DNA of 64,000 bases from Vibrio injensis (GTDB lineage Bacteria > Pseudomonadota > Gammaproteobacteria > Enterobacterales > Vibrionaceae). The notes under the pieces are model-generated. The model was given only the letters and a program-made list of their open reading frames with translations, made no database searches and was not told the DNA's origin. Below are positions 32,807-42,030 of this stretch, one piece after another; position 1 is the stretch's first letter, and the number at the start of each line of letters is the position of its first letter. The stretch spans positions 717,766-781,765 of the forward strand of contig NZ_BDJF01000016.1 of the NCBI RefSeq assembly GCF_001895205.1, written 5' to 3'. Both the position numbers and the translations under genes were made by a program.

Positions 32807-33463
32807 TTACGCAAAACCATTTTGTTGTAAGAATTCCATTGTCATCCGAGAGGGCGATTCAGGCTCACTCTGACCGCCTACCAATAAGCGTTCTAGATAT
32901 CGAGCGAGCACATCAACTTCGAGGTTAACCTTGCGCCCAGGTTTAAAGCCGTCAATGGTCGTTTCTGACGTAGTATGCGGTACGATAGTCAGCTTAAAGG
33001 CATTCTTTCGTAGCCCATTGACGGTTAAGCTAATTCCATCCATGGTGATCGAACCTTTTTCAGCGACATACTTAATTAACTCGTTCGGCAAACTCACCCA
33101 TAACTCAATGGCTCGCCCAACCCATTGGCGTTCAATTATTTCACCGACTCCATCAACGTGCCCCGACACGATATGACCACCAAAACGTGTTGTAGGCAGC
33201 ATGGCTTTCTCTAAATTGAGCGGTTCTCCAATTTGATAGTGAGCAAACGCTGATTTATGAAGTGTCTCTAATGATAAATCAGCACGATAATGCTGTGAAC
33301 TGACATCAATAACGGTCAAACATACCCCATTGGTAGCAATACTATCACCGAGTTTAACATCACTCATATCGAGTTTTCCCGTAGCAACGGTAATGGTGAC
33401 GTCTTCCCCTTGACGGGTCATGTCAACCAAGGTCCCTACGGCTTCTATAATTCCGGTAAACAT
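32807..33463 (-). CDS. ribE: Riboflavin synthase alpha subunit
   Basis: This enzyme dismutates two lumazines to riboflavin. It has two tandem lumazine-binding barrels (about 1-95 and 98-195). The start MFTGIIEAVG is characteristic, GVCLTV marks the first barrel, and SITMDGISLTVNG marks the second. At 218 residues it has standard length. It is called ribC in E. coli and ribE in most other systems. It is 11 bases from ribD in the same operon. Confidence 0.96.
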   Translation of the reverse strand: MFTGIIEAVGTLVDMTRQGEDVTITVATGKLDMSDVKLGDSIATNGVCLTVIDVSSQHYRADLSLETLHKSAFAHYQIGEPLNLEKAMLPTTRFGGHIVSGHVDGVGEIIERQWVGRAIELWVSLPNELIKYVAEKGSITMDGISLTVNGLRKNAFKLTIVPHTTSETTIDGFKPGRKVNLEVDVLARYLERLLVGGQSEPESPSRMTMEFLQQNGFA

Positions 33464-33474
33464 AATCAGTTATC

Positions 33475-34581
33475 TTATTGTTGTGAGGTTAGAGTTGCGG
33501 TTAAACGAAGGTCTGGCCCGATCATACGGCAATCTTGAATCACTAATCCTAACGTTTGATCCATATGAGTAAAACCCAGCGAACCAAATAAGCCTCGGCC
33601 ATCACTGCCCATGATTTTCGGCGCAAGGTAAATGATCAATTCATCAACCAGTTGCTGATCGATTAAGCTTTTCGCTAACGTAGGCCCAGCTTCTACCCAA
33701 AGATGATTGATCTGATACTGTTCAGCTAAAGCGGTTAAGGTATGACGCAGATCGAGCTGTTGATGCTGATTTAATGGCACACACAGATCGGCCTCTTGCT
33801 CTGCTACACGAATAATCGGTGCAGGGGTTGCATAAAGTGCTAATCCAGGGTGCAACTGATGCTGACGGTCAAGTATCACACGCGTAGGTTGACGAAGTTC
33901 AGCATGAGGGTATTGCTGTTGCACATCGACGGGTAATTCAGGCCAACGTACCGTTAATGAGGCGTTATCGGCTAGCACGGTTTGACTGGTTGATAACACC
34001 GCTCCGGCTTGTGCTCGATACACTTGAACATCTTGACGCGCTTGTACTGAGGTTATCCATTGGCTTTCACCATTAGCCAGTGCCGTTTGTCCATCCAAAC
34101 TGGCCGCTAACTTTAACTGGATATAAGGCATTCCGGTTTGCATTCGTTTAATAAATGCCGGATTAAGCGCCTTGGCATCCGCTTCCAATAAACCCACTTC
34201 CACCTCAATTCCTGCTTCTCGCAACATAGCAATACCGCGTCCAGAGACTTGTGGATTAGGGTCTTGCATCGCGCAAATCACCTTTGTCACTCCGGCTTGA
34301 ATTAACCCTTCAGCGCAAGGAGGCGTTCGTCCATAATGAGAACAAGGCTCAAGCGTAACATAAGCGGTCGCACCACGAGCCTGCTCTTTAGCCATTCGTA
34401 ATGCATAAACCTCAGCATGGGGTTGACCTGCTCGATAATGGAAGCCTTCACCAACAATGTGGCCTTGTTGAGTAATTACGCACCCTACCCTAGGATTCGG
34501 TGCCGTAGTGAAGCGTCCGCGCTGAGCAAGTTGGATGGCTCGCGCCATCATTTGATAATCGGCAGCAGAAAAGTTTGACAT
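33475..34581 (-). CDS. ribD: Bifunctional riboflavin deaminase/reductase RibD
   Basis: RibD does two successive steps: deamination of the pyrimidine from GTP cyclohydrolase II, and NADPH reduction of its ribosyl side chain. The N-terminal deaminase zinc site is clear (PHAEVYAL and LEPCSHYGRTPPCAEGL). The reductase domain follows from about residue 145 (LKLAASLDGQTALANGES and onward). Two adjacent ATGs (34584 and 34581) follow a GTGAG site, and either could be the start. It follows nrdR almost without a gap. Confidence 0.96.
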   Translation of the reverse strand: MSNFSAADYQMMARAIQLAQRGRFTTAPNPRVGCVITQQGHIVGEGFHYRAGQPHAEVYALRMAKEQARGATAYVTLEPCSHYGRTPPCAEGLIQAGVTKVICAMQDPNPQVSGRGIAMLREAGIEVEVGLLEADAKALNPAFIKRMQTGMPYIQLKLAASLDGQTALANGESQWITSVQARQDVQVYRAQAGAVLSTSQTVLADNASLTVRWPELPVDVQQQYPHAELRQPTRVILDRQHQLHPGLALYATPAPIIRVAEQEADLCVPLNQHQQLDLRHTLTALAEQYQINHLWVEAGPTLAKSLIDQQLVDELIIYLAPKIMGSDGRGLFGSLGFTHMDQTLGLVIQDCRMIGPDLRLTATLTSQQ

Positions 34582-34595
34582 CATCGGACTCACGT

Positions 34596-35045
34596 TCAAT
34601 TTTCTAATTTAGCAATCTCTTCACCAAACTCGCGAATATCTTCAAAACTACGATAAACCGAGGCAAAGCGAATATATGCCACCTTATCTAAATCTTTCAG
34701 TTGTTCCATGACTAAATTACCAATCAATTCACTAGGCACTTCCCGTTCTCCGGTAGCACGTAATTTAGATTTTATCGTACTGATCGCTAACTCAATCGCA
34801 TCAGCGCTAACAGGGCGTTTTTCTAAAGCGCGCTGCATCCCACCAATCATTTTTTCTTCATCAAACGGCTCTCGATTACCGTTAGATTTGATGACTCTAG
34901 GCATCACTAGCTCTGCCGTTTCAAACGTGGTGAAACGTTCGCTGCAAGTCAAACATTGCCGACGACGGCGCACTTGGTGACCATCAGCCACTAGACGAGA
35001 ATCGATAACTTTTGTTTCGTTTTCAGAGCAAAAAGGACAATGCAT
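34596..35045 (-). CDS. nrdR: Transcriptional repressor NrdR
   Basis: NrdR represses ribonucleotide reductase genes in response to (d)ATP. It has a zinc ribbon with Cys3, Cys6, Cys31 and Cys34, then an ATP-cone (about 49-139) starting [17 protein letters not shown]. At 149 residues it has standard length. A strong GGGAGGTAAT precedes the start. It is the first gene of the nrdR-ribD-ribE-ribBX-ribH-nusB unit, as in E. coli. I saw no NrdR box in this window. Confidence 0.96.
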   Translation of the reverse strand: MHCPFCSENETKVIDSRLVADGHQVRRRRQCLTCSERFTTFETAELVMPRVIKSNGNREPFDEEKMIGGMQRALEKRPVSADAIELAISTIKSKLRATGEREVPSELIGNLVMEQLKDLDKVAYIRFASVYRSFEDIREFGEEIAKLEN

Positions 35046-35068
35046 ATTACCTCCCTAGCAAGGTGATC

Positions 35069-35096
35069 AGTGTACCGGAAATGGACATATGAACAA
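35069..35096 (-). promoter_or_regulatory. Putative promoter of the nrdR-rib-nusB operon
   Basis: On the minus strand TTGTTC (35091-35096) and TACACT (35069-35074) are 16 bases apart, with the nrdR start 24 bases beyond. The -35 overlaps the U-tract of the proBA terminator. Confidence 0.4.
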
Positions 35097-35127
35097 AAGG
35101 AAAAGGGGCCAATAAGCCCCTTTTCCT
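35095..35127 (-). terminator. Intrinsic terminator after proBA
   Basis: A 12-bp perfect stem, AGGAAAAGGGGC (35098-35109) with GCCCCTTTTCCT (35116-35127), has a 6-base loop and is followed on the minus strand by TTTTGTTC. Confidence 0.8.
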
Positions 35128-35201
35128 GATTGATTTAGTCAAATTTGTTAAGCGCCTCTATCGATAAACAGCAGCTCATCATATTCACTAGTTAAATGGC
35201 T

Positions 35202-36452
35202 TTAACTGCGCAATAAATAATTTCCTTTACCAACCCATTTGTAACTGGTCAACTCCTCAAGACCCATTGGACCTCGAGCATGCAGTTTTTGGGTCGACAC
35301 CGCAACCTCTGCCCCTAAACCAAATTGCGCCCCATCAGTAAAACGAGTCGAGGCATTGACATAGACCGCAGCAGAGCCCGCTGCATTAATGAATCGCTCA
35401 GCATTCAACAGATCATTTGTCATGATGGCATCAGAATGGCTGGCATTATGCTCACGCATATGCTCAATGGCCTGCTCAACTCCACTGACAACTTTAACGC
35501 CTAAGGTGTAACTTAACCACTCGCTATCAAAGTCTCCTGCTTGTGCGAGGCGAATATTGTTTGCCTCCGGAAGCAGTGCTTTGGCATGTTCATCGACGAC
35601 TAACGTCAGTTTATCGTGCAATTGATGCTGCAGTTTTTCTAACAAAGGTTGAGCAATCGCTTGATGAACCAGTAAGGTATCTAATGCATTACAAGCTGAT
35701 GGACGCTGCATTTTTGCGTTTTCAATCACCGCAAGCGACTTATCAAGGTCGGCACTCTCATCAACAAAAATATGGCTGATACCAAAACCGCCAATGATCA
35801 CGGGAATGGTGCTGTTTTCCTTACACATTTTATGTAATCCAGCACCACCTCGCGGAATGATCATATCGACATACTGATCCAGTGTTAATAATTGAGTAAC
35901 GTATTCACGCTCAGGTTGACGGATATATTGAACGGAAGCCATTGGAAGATCGGCTTTACTTAAGGCTAACTGAATGACATTAACCAGCTCAAGATTAGAG
36001 AAAAAGGTTTCTTTACCACCACGTAAAATGGCTGCATTACCCGTTTTCAAACATAATGCGGCGATATCAATCGTTACATTAGGGCGCGCTTCATAAATAA
36101 CACCCACCACACCAAGCGGAACACGACGGCGAGCTAATGACATGCCATTTTCAAGGACTTTACTGTCGATTTCACTGCCGACAGGATCAGGTAAACGAAT
36201 GACATTACGCACATCATGAGCAATAGCCTGTAAACGTGATTCTGTAAGCAAAAGTCGATCGAGTAACGCTTCACTTAACCCAGCTTCTTGTCCCAAAGCA
36301 ATATCTTTCGCATTGGCCGCTAAAATAGCGCCCATATTGGCTTCCAGTTCATTTGCTATTATTGCAAGTGCTTGATTTTTCTGCGCAGTCGAGGCGGTAG
36401 CAAGTTGAAACGAAGCTAATTTCGCCGCCTTACCCATTTCGATTAAATCCAC
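35202..36452 (-). CDS. proA: Gamma-glutamyl phosphate reductase
   Basis: ProA reduces gamma-glutamyl phosphate to glutamate semialdehyde with NADPH in proline synthesis. It has an aldehyde-dehydrogenase-like fold. The catalytic Cys is in [14 protein letters not shown], preceded by [17 protein letters not shown]. At 416 residues it has usual length. It lies 11 bases downstream of proB, so the two genes form the classic proBA operon, whose products act as a complex that protects the labile intermediate. Confidence 0.97.
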   Translation of the reverse strand: MDLIEMGKAAKLASFQLATASTAQKNQALAIIANELEANMGAILAANAKDIALGQEAGLSEALLDRLLLTESRLQAIAHDVRNVIRLPDPVGSEIDSKVLENGMSLARRRVPLGVVGVIYEARPNVTIDIAALCLKTGNAAILRGGKETFFSNLELVNVIQLALSKADLPMASVQYIRQPEREYVTQLLTLDQYVDMIIPRGGAGLHKMCKENSTIPVIIGGFGISHIFVDESADLDKSLAVIENAKMQRPSACNALDTLLVHQAIAQPLLEKLQHQLHDKLTLVVDEHAKALLPEANNIRLAQAGDFDSEWLSYTLGVKVVSGVEQAIEHMREHNASHSDAIMTNDLLNAERFINAAGSAAVYVNASTRFTDGAQFGLGAEVAVSTQKLHARGPMGLEELTSYKWVGKGNYLLRS

Positions 36453-36463
36453 AATTCTTCTCC

Positions 36464-37597
36464 CTATTCTTGAATAACGACCATATTATCACGGTGAATG
36501 ACTTCAGCGCCGTAATCATAACCAAGAATATCGATGATCATGGTGCTGTGTTGGCCGGCAATTTTACTCAAATCGCGACTGGAATAAGTGCTGATGCCAC
36601 GAGCAATCAGATGCTGCTGTTGATCTTTCACACAAATCACCTCGCCGCGCGCAAATTCGCCCACAACTTTGATAACCCCTTTAGCCAACAAACTGCTGCC
36701 TTTAGCTAGTAAGGCATTAACCGCGCCTTGATCAATATACACATCGCCAGAAGCAGCAGGCCCCGCTAAAATCCAACGTTTACGATTTTCTAGAGCTTCT
36801 TCCAGAGCTAAAAAGCGTGTGCCTTGTGGCGTGTCGCTTAATGCATCAAAAATGACATTGGGCGCTCGGCCGGCAGCAATAATCACTTCAATCCCCGCTC
36901 GACGAGCAATATCAGCCGCTTGCAATTTAGTCGCCATACCTCCGGTGCCTAATGTTGTACCACTTCCACCCGCGATTTTTCGCAACGTGTCATCAATGGT
37001 TTTAACCTCTTTGATTAACTCTGCGCTAGGATCTTTACGCGGATCGGCGGTGAACAAACCTTTTTGATCGGTTAGTAATAAGAGCTTATCCGCTGCACAC
37101 AAAATACCGACTAAGGCCGAGAGATTATCGTTATCACCAACTTTAATTTCATTGGTTGCAACCGCATCGTTTTCATTGACCACTGGAATAATGCCGTGTT
37201 CGATCAGGGCATTGATCGTATCTCGCGCATTCAAAAAACGCTCTCGATCTTCCAAATCAGCACGAGTTAATAACATTTGACCAATTTTTATGCCATAAAG
37301 CGCAAATAACGACTCCCACGCTTGAATCAACTGACTTTGACCAACGGCAGCCAATAATTGTTTACTTGATATGGCTTGGGGCAATGCGGGATAACCTAGA
37401 TGCTCTCGACCCGCGGCAATTGCTCCTGAAGAGACAATCACCACACTGTGGCCTTGTTTTTTTAATTCAGCACATTGACGGACTAACTCAACCATATGTG
37501 CGCGATCAAGTGCTAACGTTCCACCGGTAAGAACACTGGTTCCTAGCTTCACAACGATGGTTTGTAACGCTGTTTGGCTCTGTTGATTCATTGTCAT
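36464..37597 (-). CDS. proB: Glutamate 5-kinase
   Basis: ProB phosphorylates glutamate and is feedback-inhibited by proline. The amino-acid-kinase domain spans about 10-260 ([51 protein letters not shown]). A PUA domain follows at the C-terminus (about 285-365). I chose the ATG at 37597, with 37591 as an alternative. The frame extends 8 codons further without a better start signal. Confidence 0.96.
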   Translation of the reverse strand: MTMNQQSQTALQTIVVKLGTSVLTGGTLALDRAHMVELVRQCAELKKQGHSVVIVSSGAIAAGREHLGYPALPQAISSKQLLAAVGQSQLIQAWESLFALYGIKIGQMLLTRADLEDRERFLNARDTINALIEHGIIPVVNENDAVATNEIKVGDNDNLSALVGILCAADKLLLLTDQKGLFTADPRKDPSAELIKEVKTIDDTLRKIAGGSGTTLGTGGMATKLQAADIARRAGIEVIIAAGRAPNVIFDALSDTPQGTRFLALEEALENRKRWILAGPAASGDVYIDQGAVNALLAKGSSLLAKGVIKVVGEFARGEVICVKDQQQHLIARGISTYSSRDLSKIAGQHSTMIIDILGYDYGAEVIHRDNMVVIQE

Positions 37598-37666
37598 GAT
37601 TTTGTCTGTTGAAGAAAACATTTAAGAGGTGATGTTTTAGCAATCCAGCGCCTCTTACACAAGCAG

Positions 37667-37693
37667 AAAAGGTGCTAAAGAGCACCTTTTTTT
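37667..37693. terminator. Bidirectional terminator between crl and proB
   Basis: A 10-bp stem, AAAAGGTGCT with AGCACCTTTT, has the loop AAAG. TTTTTTT follows on the plus strand and TTTTCT on the minus. It ends crl transcription on the minus strand before proB. Confidence 0.75.
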
Positions 37694-37826
37694 AGTGGGA
37701 ATTATTTCTTACTCTGCTAAGCACTCAGTGAGCAGTAAAGGAAGTGCTCTTATTGACACGATAAAATACAACAAGCCAATGATTAAGTGATAACGCTGTC
37801 ATACTTAGCAAGCAGGCAACCTAGAA

Positions 37827-38216
37827 TTAAGCAAACGCTGTCGATTGTTGATGCAAGGACAGACTTAACTCAAAACGTTGCTGCAAAGTTTGAGCTAACT
37901 TTTTATGAAAATCTTCTTGGGTACGAATCACTTCAGGCAGCGCCGCCGCCGTTGGCTTACTCTCTTCCCATTGACCTGCGAGGTTATAGCGGCCGATACG
38001 ATAATTGGCTTCAAAGCCAGTTTCGGTCGTCGTCAACTCCATCCACCAGCCCCAAAACTCCCGTTTTTCAGGCGATTTTTTATCATTAATACAAAAAGCT
38101 AAACAATCAAACCAATAAATGCCTTCCTGGCACTGCCCTTCCCGTAAATAAGGACCAATCGCTTTTAACGTCGATAATAAACGATAATGTGTCGGATATT
38201 TTGCTGCCTCTGACAT
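37827..38216 (-). CDS. crl: Sigma factor-binding protein Crl
   Basis: Crl binds sigma-S and helps it assemble with core RNA polymerase, raising stationary-phase gene expression. The 129-residue sequence has the conserved GIYWFDCLAFC and KREFWGWWMEL segments. It starts behind a strong AAGGAGAG. It lies between frsA and proBA, as in other vibrios and enterics where crl, frsA and gpt are neighbours. Confidence 0.94.
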   Translation of the reverse strand: MSEAAKYPTHYRLLSTLKAIGPYLREGQCQEGIYWFDCLAFCINDKKSPEKREFWGWWMELTTTETGFEANYRIGRYNLAGQWEESKPTAAALPEVIRTQEDFHKKLAQTLQQRFELSLSLHQQSTAFA

Positions 38217-38308
38217 GTAGACTCTCCTTGTTAAGAATGATTATTGCTTTTAATAATCATACGCTTAAAAACGCAGACAATTCACTCTTAACTAATTTAA
38301 GCCAAAAG

Positions 38309-39556
38309 TCATTCGCAAAGTTGTTCTTCCAGCCACTTTATCGCTAAATCGAGGGATTGCTCATATCCTCGTGTAAGACTTTCACTCTTTATCTGTTTTG
38401 ATTGCCCGCCTTGACTAAAAGTCGCAATCAAATGATTATCGCTGGCAGGTGAAACCGGATCACCTTCCATCGCTAACGCCAAAATAGGAACTTTAGTACG
38501 TCGAGTCGCGAGGAAGCCTTGCACTTTCAGTGACCATGCCATCAGTTGAGCCGATAAACTCGGAATATCAACAGCATGCTTACCAATTCGCGACGCTAAC
38601 ACATCCATATACATTTTCGACATCAGTTTCATTTTTTGCTGAGAAACAAAAATATCATGCACCGGAGCGCCGATAGCGACACACGCTTTAATTTTATCTG
38701 ATTCAATAAACGATAATCTGACCATGGCGTTACCACCAAAGCGAAAGCCAATCAAACCAACTCGACGATGATCAACCCAAGGCAAAGGAGCTAATTGATT
38801 AAGTACCGCTTGGTGTAAACAAGAAGAATCTTGCGTTAATGACCAATGATTACTGTGACCAACAGAAGGCATATCAATCGTTAACATCGCAATATTTCGT
38901 TTAGCTAGATAATCACGAAAGAGACGCCACATATCGGTTTGCAAACTATCAAGACCAGCACTAACGATCACCACCGGTTGTGGCTCATCAGTGTGTGATA
39001 AATGCAGGTGACCAAGAATTTTCTTACCTTGATAATCAAACTCTAATGGCTTAATCGTATACTGCGTCAGTTCAGAGGCTTGTTTATAAGCGGCATTGGC
39101 CAACACTCGCGCTTGAATGGCCAAGGTGTCATTTTTTAAATGGGGATAACCGGCAATACTGTAGCAAAGGGAAGCACTAAACATACGCTCGGCTGCGGCT
39201 TCTCCCGTTAAGGCTTCACTTTGCTTATGGTAACGTCCACCGAGCTTTGTCCATTCATACGTCCAATTGCCACTATGATAACCAATCACGGTATCTAACC
39301 ACTTTTCATGACTTCGAGAATGCTCAGATGAAGCCATGTTGGCGAGAACCTCTTCTTGATCGATAGGATTAATTCCTAACCAAGCCCACTGTAAACGACG
39401 TAAATTTCGATACCACGAAAAAGGATCTTGCTCCATTTTCTGTTCAAAAAATTCACTACTGCTCGGCATGTATTGCGTGAGAGAGGAAGTCTCTTTCGCC
39501 TCTTTATGCTGTTGAAAGAGCGTTTCTGATAGGTTGATATTGCTTGATTCAGACAT
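38309..39556 (-). CDS. frsA: Esterase FrsA (fermentation-respiration switch protein family)
   Basis: FrsA has an alpha/beta-hydrolase fold. It was described as a partner of unphosphorylated EIIA-Glc that shifts metabolism toward fermentation. A helical N-terminal region (DPFSWYRNLRRLQWAWLGINP) precedes the hydrolase core, with GFRFGGNAMVRL at the nucleophile-elbow position. The elbow lacks the usual Ser, which is consistent with reports of a cofactor-free activity that is debated. The ATG at 39556 gives 415 residues. Confidence 0.93.
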   Translation of the reverse strand: MSESSNINLSETLFQQHKEAKETSSLTQYMPSSSEFFEQKMEQDPFSWYRNLRRLQWAWLGINPIDQEEVLANMASSEHSRSHEKWLDTVIGYHSGNWTYEWTKLGGRYHKQSEALTGEAAAERMFSASLCYSIAGYPHLKNDTLAIQARVLANAAYKQASELTQYTIKPLEFDYQGKKILGHLHLSHTDEPQPVVIVSAGLDSLQTDMWRLFRDYLAKRNIAMLTIDMPSVGHSNHWSLTQDSSCLHQAVLNQLAPLPWVDHRRVGLIGFRFGGNAMVRLSFIESDKIKACVAIGAPVHDIFVSQQKMKLMSKMYMDVLASRIGKHAVDIPSLSAQLMAWSLKVQGFLATRRTKVPILALAMEGDPVSPASDNHLIATFSQGGQSKQIKSESLTRGYEQSLDLAIKWLEEQLCE

Positions 39557-39597
39557 GATGCATCTCATTGTTAAACCGCTTAGGCCTTATAGTAATC

Positions 39598-39621
39598 AAA
39601 AAAAAGGCCCTTTGCAGGGCC
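39598..39621 (-). terminator. Intrinsic terminator after gpt
   Basis: The stem GGCCCT (39606-39611) pairs with AGGGCC (39616-39621). On the minus strand it is followed by a run of T (TTTTTTTTTT with one break), a strong U-tract. Confidence 0.8.
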
Positions 39622-39669
39622 ATATGTCGATTAATTGCGGGAAACTGGTGATTGAATCAATAATTGTCG

Positions 39670-40134
39670 TTATTTTTGCTTACGATTCACTGGCTCAACG
39701 TAAGCTAAAGTCATATCCCAAGGTTGTTCAATCCAAGTATCTTGTTCAATATCAACCACGTATTCATCCACTAAATCTTTACCTGCTGGTTTAGCACAAA
39801 CAGTCACAAACTTAGCTTTCGGATACATTTCGCGAATTTTACGAGCTGTATCACCGCTGTCGACCAAATCATCGACAATAAGAAATCCCTCACCATCATG
39901 CTCAGGTGCTTTCAGTACGGTCATATCACGTTGATGATCATGATCGTAACTTGAGATACAAACGGTATCAACATAACGAATGCCAAGTTCACGAGCCAAA
40001 ATAGCCGCAGGAACCAGTCCACCTCGACTTACACCTAGGATACCTTTCCATTGCTCAGCAGGCATTTGACGCTGGGCTAATTCACGGCAAAAATTTTGCA
40101 TGTTGTCCCAAGTGATTACGAATTTTTTACTCAT
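39670..40134 (-). CDS. gpt: Xanthine-guanine phosphoribosyltransferase
   Basis: Gpt salvages guanine, xanthine and hypoxanthine with PRPP. The PRPP-binding motif is [14 protein letters not shown], and the N-terminal segment [20 protein letters not shown] is typical. At 154 residues it has standard length. It lies 36 bases downstream of the purine permease on the same strand, forming an uptake-plus-salvage operon under the PurR operator at 41485-41500. Confidence 0.96.
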   Translation of the reverse strand: MSKKFVITWDNMQNFCRELAQRQMPAEQWKGILGVSRGGLVPAAILARELGIRYVDTVCISSYDHDHQRDMTVLKAPEHDGEGFLIVDDLVDSGDTARKIREMYPKAKFVTVCAKPAGKDLVDEYVVDIEQDTWIEQPWDMTLAYVEPVNRKQK

Positions 40135-40170
40135 TGTGATTGAACCTAATTGTTTAAAAATAGAATCTAT

Positions 40171-41463
40171 TTACGCTTCAAGAATAAACTTAATAACAAA
40201 GATGATCGCCATGACCCAAACACTAAGCGAAACGTGTCGACCTTTACCACTCAGTAGTTTAATCACTGCGTAAGAGATAAAGCCAAGTGCGATACCTTCA
40301 GCAATCGAGAAGGTTAAAGGCATTAATAAGCAAGTCACTACTGTCGGTGCTGCTTCAGTAAGATCTCGCCAATCGATACTTACCAAGCCAGACATCATTA
40401 GAATCGCGACATAAAATAATGCACCTGCCGTCGCATAAGCAGGGATCATTCCCGCTAATGGCGAGAAGAATAATGCAAGTATAAATAAAATGCCAACAAC
40501 TACCGCTGTTAAGCCTGTGCGACCGCCTGCAGCCACACCTGAAACACTTTCGACATAAGATGTGGTATTCGAGGTGCCCAATAATGCACCAACAGACGTC
40601 GCTGTCGAGTCAGCAAGTAGCGCACGGTTTAAGCGTGGAATTTTACCATCTTTACCAATGAAACCCGCTTTGTTTGCTACGCCGACCAGCGTTCCAGCGG
40701 TATCAAAAAGGTCAACAAACAAGAAAGCAAATACAACTGAAATCATACCGATTTCAAATACGGCTGAAAAATCAAGCTGCATGAAAGTTGGGGCAATACT
40801 TGGCGGCGTAGACATAATGCCCCCCCAAGTGACATCGCCAACAATCAATCCTAAAATAGTTACCGCTAAAATAGCAATCATCACCGCGCCTTTAACGCCG
40901 CGATGCACTAAAGCAATGGTAAAGAAAAAGCTCAATGCGCCCAATACCGCAGGTAAAGAGGTAATCGCTCCCATTGACACCAACGTTGCCGGGTTATCGA
41001 CCACAATTCCTGCATTTTTTAGCGCGATAAATGCCAAAAATAAGCCAATACCGGCAGAGATTCCCGTGCGTAACGACATTGGAATCGAATTAATAATCCA
41101 TTCACGAATCTTAAATAGACTCAATAGGATAAATAAAATACCTGAGCAAAATACCGCCGCTAAAGCGACTTGCCACGTATACCCCATGCCAAGCACTACA
41201 ACATAGGTAAAGAAAGCGTTTAATCCCATACCAGGTGCTTGCGCTATCGGATAGTTAGCCACAAAGCCCATAATAAAACAGCCAATCGCTGCCGCTAAGC
41301 AAGTGGCAACAAAAACAGCTCCACGGTCCATTCCTGCATCCGCTAAAATCGTCGGATTCACAAAAATAATATAAGCCATGGTCAGAAACGTCGTGATCCC
41401 GGCAATGATCTCAGTGCGCACAGTTGTGCCATTTTCACTGAGTTTAAACAGTTTTTCCAACAT
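40171..41463 (-). CDS. NCS2-family (AzgA/PbuG-like) purine base permease
   Basis: This is an integral membrane protein of 430 residues with about 12-14 hydrophobic segments. Family features are the N-terminal RTEIIAGITTFLTMAYI, NYPIAQAPGMGLNAFFTY, DLFDTAGTLVGVANKAG and GTSNTTSYVESVSGVAAGGR, as in hypoxanthine/guanine/adenine permeases. The exact base cannot be read, but co-transcription with gpt favours guanine or hypoxanthine. A PurR-type operator lies just upstream. Confidence 0.94.
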   Translation of the reverse strand: MLEKLFKLSENGTTVRTEIIAGITTFLTMAYIIFVNPTILADAGMDRGAVFVATCLAAAIGCFIMGFVANYPIAQAPGMGLNAFFTYVVVLGMGYTWQVALAAVFCSGILFILLSLFKIREWIINSIPMSLRTGISAGIGLFLAFIALKNAGIVVDNPATLVSMGAITSLPAVLGALSFFFTIALVHRGVKGAVMIAILAVTILGLIVGDVTWGGIMSTPPSIAPTFMQLDFSAVFEIGMISVVFAFLFVDLFDTAGTLVGVANKAGFIGKDGKIPRLNRALLADSTATSVGALLGTSNTTSYVESVSGVAAGGRTGLTAVVVGILFILALFFSPLAGMIPAYATAGALFYVAILMMSGLVSIDWRDLTEAAPTVVTCLLMPLTFSIAEGIALGFISYAVIKLLSGKGRHVSLSVWVMAIIFVIKFILEA

Positions 41464-41484
41464 GGTAGAATCCTAATACAGACA

Positions 41485-41500
41485 AAGTAAACGGTTGCGT
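41485..41500 (-). promoter_or_regulatory. PurR operator upstream of permease-gpt
   Basis: The minus strand reads ACGCAACCGTTTACTT. It matches the PurR consensus ACGCAAACGTTTNCNT at all but one defined position. It sits about 10-25 bases downstream of the predicted start of transcription, a roadblock position. PurR would shut the operon when hypoxanthine or guanine is plentiful. Confidence 0.7.
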
Positions 41501-41515
41501 AATCGATTGGCGGGA

Positions 41516-41544
41516 ATTATAAAGTTATCAACTGATAATTTCCA
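41516..41544 (-). promoter_or_regulatory. Promoter of the permease-gpt operon
   Basis: TGGAAA (41539-41544) and a perfect TATAAT (41516-41521) are 17 bases apart on the minus strand. The spacer contains the inverted repeat TTATCA-2-TGATAA (41525-41538), which could bind a second regulator. Confidence 0.6.
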
Positions 41545-41690
41545 TACACAACTACTATCAATCTGTAGGAAAAAAACCACTTTATCTATCTATATAGAAT
41601 CCACTACAAAGACGGATAAATACTCGAAAAGTGCTACCAGTGAAGAAAAATCATACCAGTAACCAAAGGTTGTGAATGATCGTTGAGCAT

Positions 41691-41719
41691 AAAAAAACGC
41701 CATCTGAGAACAGATGGCG
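41691..41719 (-). terminator. Strong intrinsic terminator of an orphan small transcript
   Basis: A 9-bp perfect GC-rich stem, CGCCATCTG (41698-41706) with CAGATGGCG (41711-41719), has a 4-base loop and is followed on the minus strand by TTTTTTT. No annotated gene upstream on this strand would use it, except the small ORF at 41802-41891. Confidence 0.85.
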
Positions 41720-41801
41720 GTGAATTATTTTAATCACTGTAGATTAACAATAGATTCTAATATAGGGGTGAACAAAAACATATAACTTTCAAGTGGTTAA
41801 T

Positions 41802-41891
41802 TTAATAACCAAAGCTTGACGGATAAGTAAAGTTGCTAGTAAAAACAGAGTTGCTTTTCCAGAACATTACGCAAGATAAACCTTTATTCAT
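41802..41891 (-). CDS. Possible 29-residue small protein or leader peptide
   Basis: The ATG at 41891 is preceded by AAAGGTGAT at good spacing. The frame encodes MNKGLSCVMFWKSNSV and continues, rich in Ser and Phe, to a TAA at 41802. There is no signal peptide or clear membrane segment, and I recognise no family. It lies inside a unit bounded by an extended -10 promoter (42003-42030) and a strong terminator (41691-41719), which is the main reason to take it seriously. It could equally be a translated part of a regulatory RNA. Confidence 0.4.
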   Translation of the reverse strand: MNKGLSCVMFWKSNSVFTSNFTYPSSFGY

Positions 41892-42002
41892 AACTATCAC
41901 CTTTAAAATCAAACGTCATTAAGTTGATTTCTCAGTTCCTTGGAGGCGATAAATCGGACTCATCCTTTGAGCATTTTTTCTTCACTAGGGAAGTTGGTTA
42001 TA

Positions 42003-42030
42003 AATATACCACAAAGAAAATTAATTACAA
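42003..42030 (-). promoter_or_regulatory. Promoter of the orphan small transcript
   Basis: On the minus strand TTGTAA (42025-42030) and TATATT (42003-42008) are 16 bases apart, with the extended-10 TGG just before the -10. Predicted transcription from about 41996 to the terminator would give an RNA of about 300 bases. Confidence 0.5.

Noticed and set aside
40562..41206. 214-codon plus-strand frame antisense to the purine permease
   Set aside because: Long antisense frames are common opposite membrane-protein genes because of biased codons. The translation is low in complexity and lacks any start signal.
41892..41996. CTGAGA in the small-transcript leader, suggesting a TPP riboswitch
   Set aside because: Other invariant TPP elements (the second-arm segment around the GCGUAGGGA motif) are missing and the downstream ORF has no thiamine link.
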